DNA of 34,397 nt from Opitutales bacterium (GTDB taxonomy: Bacteria > Verrucomicrobiota > Verrucomicrobiia > Opitutales > UBA953): contig QYQK01000011.1 in assembly GCA_007280935.1 (NCBI GenBank), positions 1-34,397 on the forward strand, written 5' to 3'. This document shows positions 33,453 through 34,397 of the stretch, in pieces (position 1 is the stretch's first letter; each line of letters begins with the position of its first letter). The position numbers and the translations under genes were made by a program. The notes beneath the pieces are model-generated. The model saw only the letters and a program-made list of their open reading frames with translations, ran no database searches and was not told the origin of the DNA.

Positions 33453-34397
33453 ATGTCATCTTCCGCGCCTATGCTGCTATCGCGTCCGCGAACCCGTTCT
33501 TGGCGCAGTTTGTTGATTTCACTGCTCGTGCACGGGTTACTCGTTATCATGGCCTGTTGGATCGTATTTCGGCAGCCTGGAAAAGTGCGGAAGCGGAAGC
33601 CGTCGCCGGCGTTTGTCGTGGCGGGCGGGGGTGGTGCGCCAGCCGTTTCTCAGCATGCCGTCCGCCGGCCCCCGCTTAAATTAAAAGCCATTACGCAAAG
33701 GATTTCAGTTAAGGATAAGTCTGCCTTGGTGATTATGCCCAAGTTGAGCCTGCCCAGTATGCTCGATGGATTAAGCCAGAGTCAAAAACTTGGCCAAGCG
33801 GGCGCCGGAACCGGGGCAGGGAAGGGCTTTGGTGGCGGCAAGGGGGTCGGCTCTGGGCGGGGCACTCAAAACGGGTTTATGGCGAAACCGGTGATGGGCG
33901 CGATGATCAAGGCTCAGCGGGTAGCGGTTTACTTGGATTGCTCCGGCTCAATGAAGCCCTACCTGGAGCGAGTAGCCGGCGAGATTCGAAAACAATTTCC
34001 GGATGCTGATGTCTTTCGATTCGACGGGGCGCGAATCGTAGCCCTCGGTGAAGTCATTGTTTACGGCCGGAGCTTTCATGGGGTAGCGCCGCATCTTCGG
34101 GAAGGTCCGACCCTGACGGAATTATCGACCTTAACTTCAGCGGGAAAGGCTTTGCAGGCTAAAATAAAGGTGCCGTGTGAAAAGGGCTCGTTGGGCGCAT
34201 GGCTCGATCGCTTACAAGTCGAACCCTATGACGCCCTCGTGGTGTTTTCAGATTTCCAAGATGGGGTCAGGATTTACCATGAGTTGCCTAAGCACGGGTC
34301 GAAGCTGATCTACTCGGATAGTTCGTACCATAAAGTCAATGGCCCGCGGCGGCCTTCCTATCGCTGGGAAAAGGCATGGGTGGATGCGTTTACCCAG
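33453..34397 (+). CDS. TonB-type membrane anchor plus vWA-like domain protein (paralog 2, partial)
   Basis: The frame is open from ATG 33453 to the window edge (315 residues seen, no stop). It begins MSSSAPMLLSRPRTRSWRS; a membrane helix at about 20-39 (LLISLLVHGLLVIMACWIVF) has Ser23-x3-His27. A basic stretch, a Gly/Ala linker (residues about 114-138) and KPVMGA follow. The vWA-like start RVAVYLDCSGSM has DCSGS at 162-166, a textbook DxSxS. QFPDADVFRF, GAWLDRL and YDALVVFSDFQDG align with paralog 1 (SFPDADVFIY, GAWLDIL, YDALVVFTDFDDYG). It lacks the roughly 40-residue Lys/Gly/Pro insertion seen in paralog 1 before its GAWLDIL. It has the same topology and spacing, so it is a tandem duplicate. 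No Shine-Dalgarno and no terminator between the two genes, so they are probably cotranscribed. Confidence 0.82.
   Translation, partial: MSSSAPMLLSRPRTRSWRSLLISLLVHGLLVIMACWIVFRQPGKVRKRKPSPAFVVAGGGGAPAVSQHAVRRPPLKLKAITQRISVKDKSALVIMPKLSLPSMLDGLSQSQKLGQAGAGTGAGKGFGGGKGVGSGRGTQNGFMAKPVMGAMIKAQRVAVYLDCSGSMKPYLERVAGEIRKQFPDADVFRFDGARIVALGEVIVYGRSFHGVAPHLREGPTLTELSTLTSAGKALQAKIKVPCEKGSLGAWLDRLQVEPYDALVVFSDFQDGVRIYHELPKHGSKLIYSDSSYHKVNGPRRPSYRWEKAWVDAFTQ

Noticed and set aside
32203..33459. Minus-strand frame of 418 residues opposite vWA paralog 1
   Set aside because: The plus-strand frame has a membrane helix, motifs and a paralog; the antisense frame has none.
1..34397. Mobile elements or horizontally acquired island
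   Set aside because: No transposase, integrase, direct-repeat-bounded insertion or marked composition shift; both tRNA genes lack flanking partial copies within the window.

Overview
The window reads as chromosome of a free-living Gram-negative bacterium. My best guess is the PVC group, probably Verrucomicrobiota (Opitutae-like). This is inference from: an outer-membrane barrel protein; RNase Y together with an RNase E/G enzyme; a SerRS with the motif-3 variant NGSALGLPR; almost no Shine-Dalgarno sequences; and moderately high GC. I see no rRNA, CRISPR array, insertion sequence, prophage or integrase. Most of the window is core housekeeping DNA with intact genes and clean intrinsic terminators.

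Layout. Positions 1-677 (minus) hold the start of an unidentified disordered Arg/Pro-rich protein built on a 63-bp tandem repeat; it runs off the left edge. Then come rny (minus) and, divergently, rodA and rng (RNA decay and cell-wall elongation). A P1B-4 metal-exporting ATPase (minus) converges on rng. Divergent from the ATPase is a small double ribbon-helix-helix protein with a lysine-rich tail. It has a palindrome in its promoter region and an internal, well-placed ribosome binding site for the tail alone. Next are icd, a Gcw_chp-like outer-membrane protein, rplM-rpsI, and a nearly complete arginine pathway argC-J-B-D-F-G (no argA, argE or argH here). A tRNA-Cys, ispF, ndk, a DUF4337-type membrane protein, serS, tilS-ftsH-coaE and a type IV pilus motor block (pilB-pilT-second pilB-pilC) follow.

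The right end holds an initiator tRNA with unusual features, followed by two tandem paralogous proteins (32029-33342 and 33453 to the edge). Each has a single membrane segment with the TonB/TolA-type Ser-x3-His motif, a Gly-rich linker and a von Willebrand A-like domain with a DxSxS metal-site motif. This pair is the best candidate for an undescribed system: a vWA domain possibly coupled to an ExbB/ExbD-type motor. The nested lysine-rich peptide in the ribbon-helix-helix gene is the second candidate.

How the genes work together. The arg genes form a same-strand cluster with small gaps or overlaps, ending at a strong terminator after argG. The pilus genes supply two assembly-type ATPases, one retraction ATPase and the inner-membrane platform, but no pilin or secretin is in view. 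Most start codons have no purine-rich leader, so start choices rest on family lengths and gene spacing.
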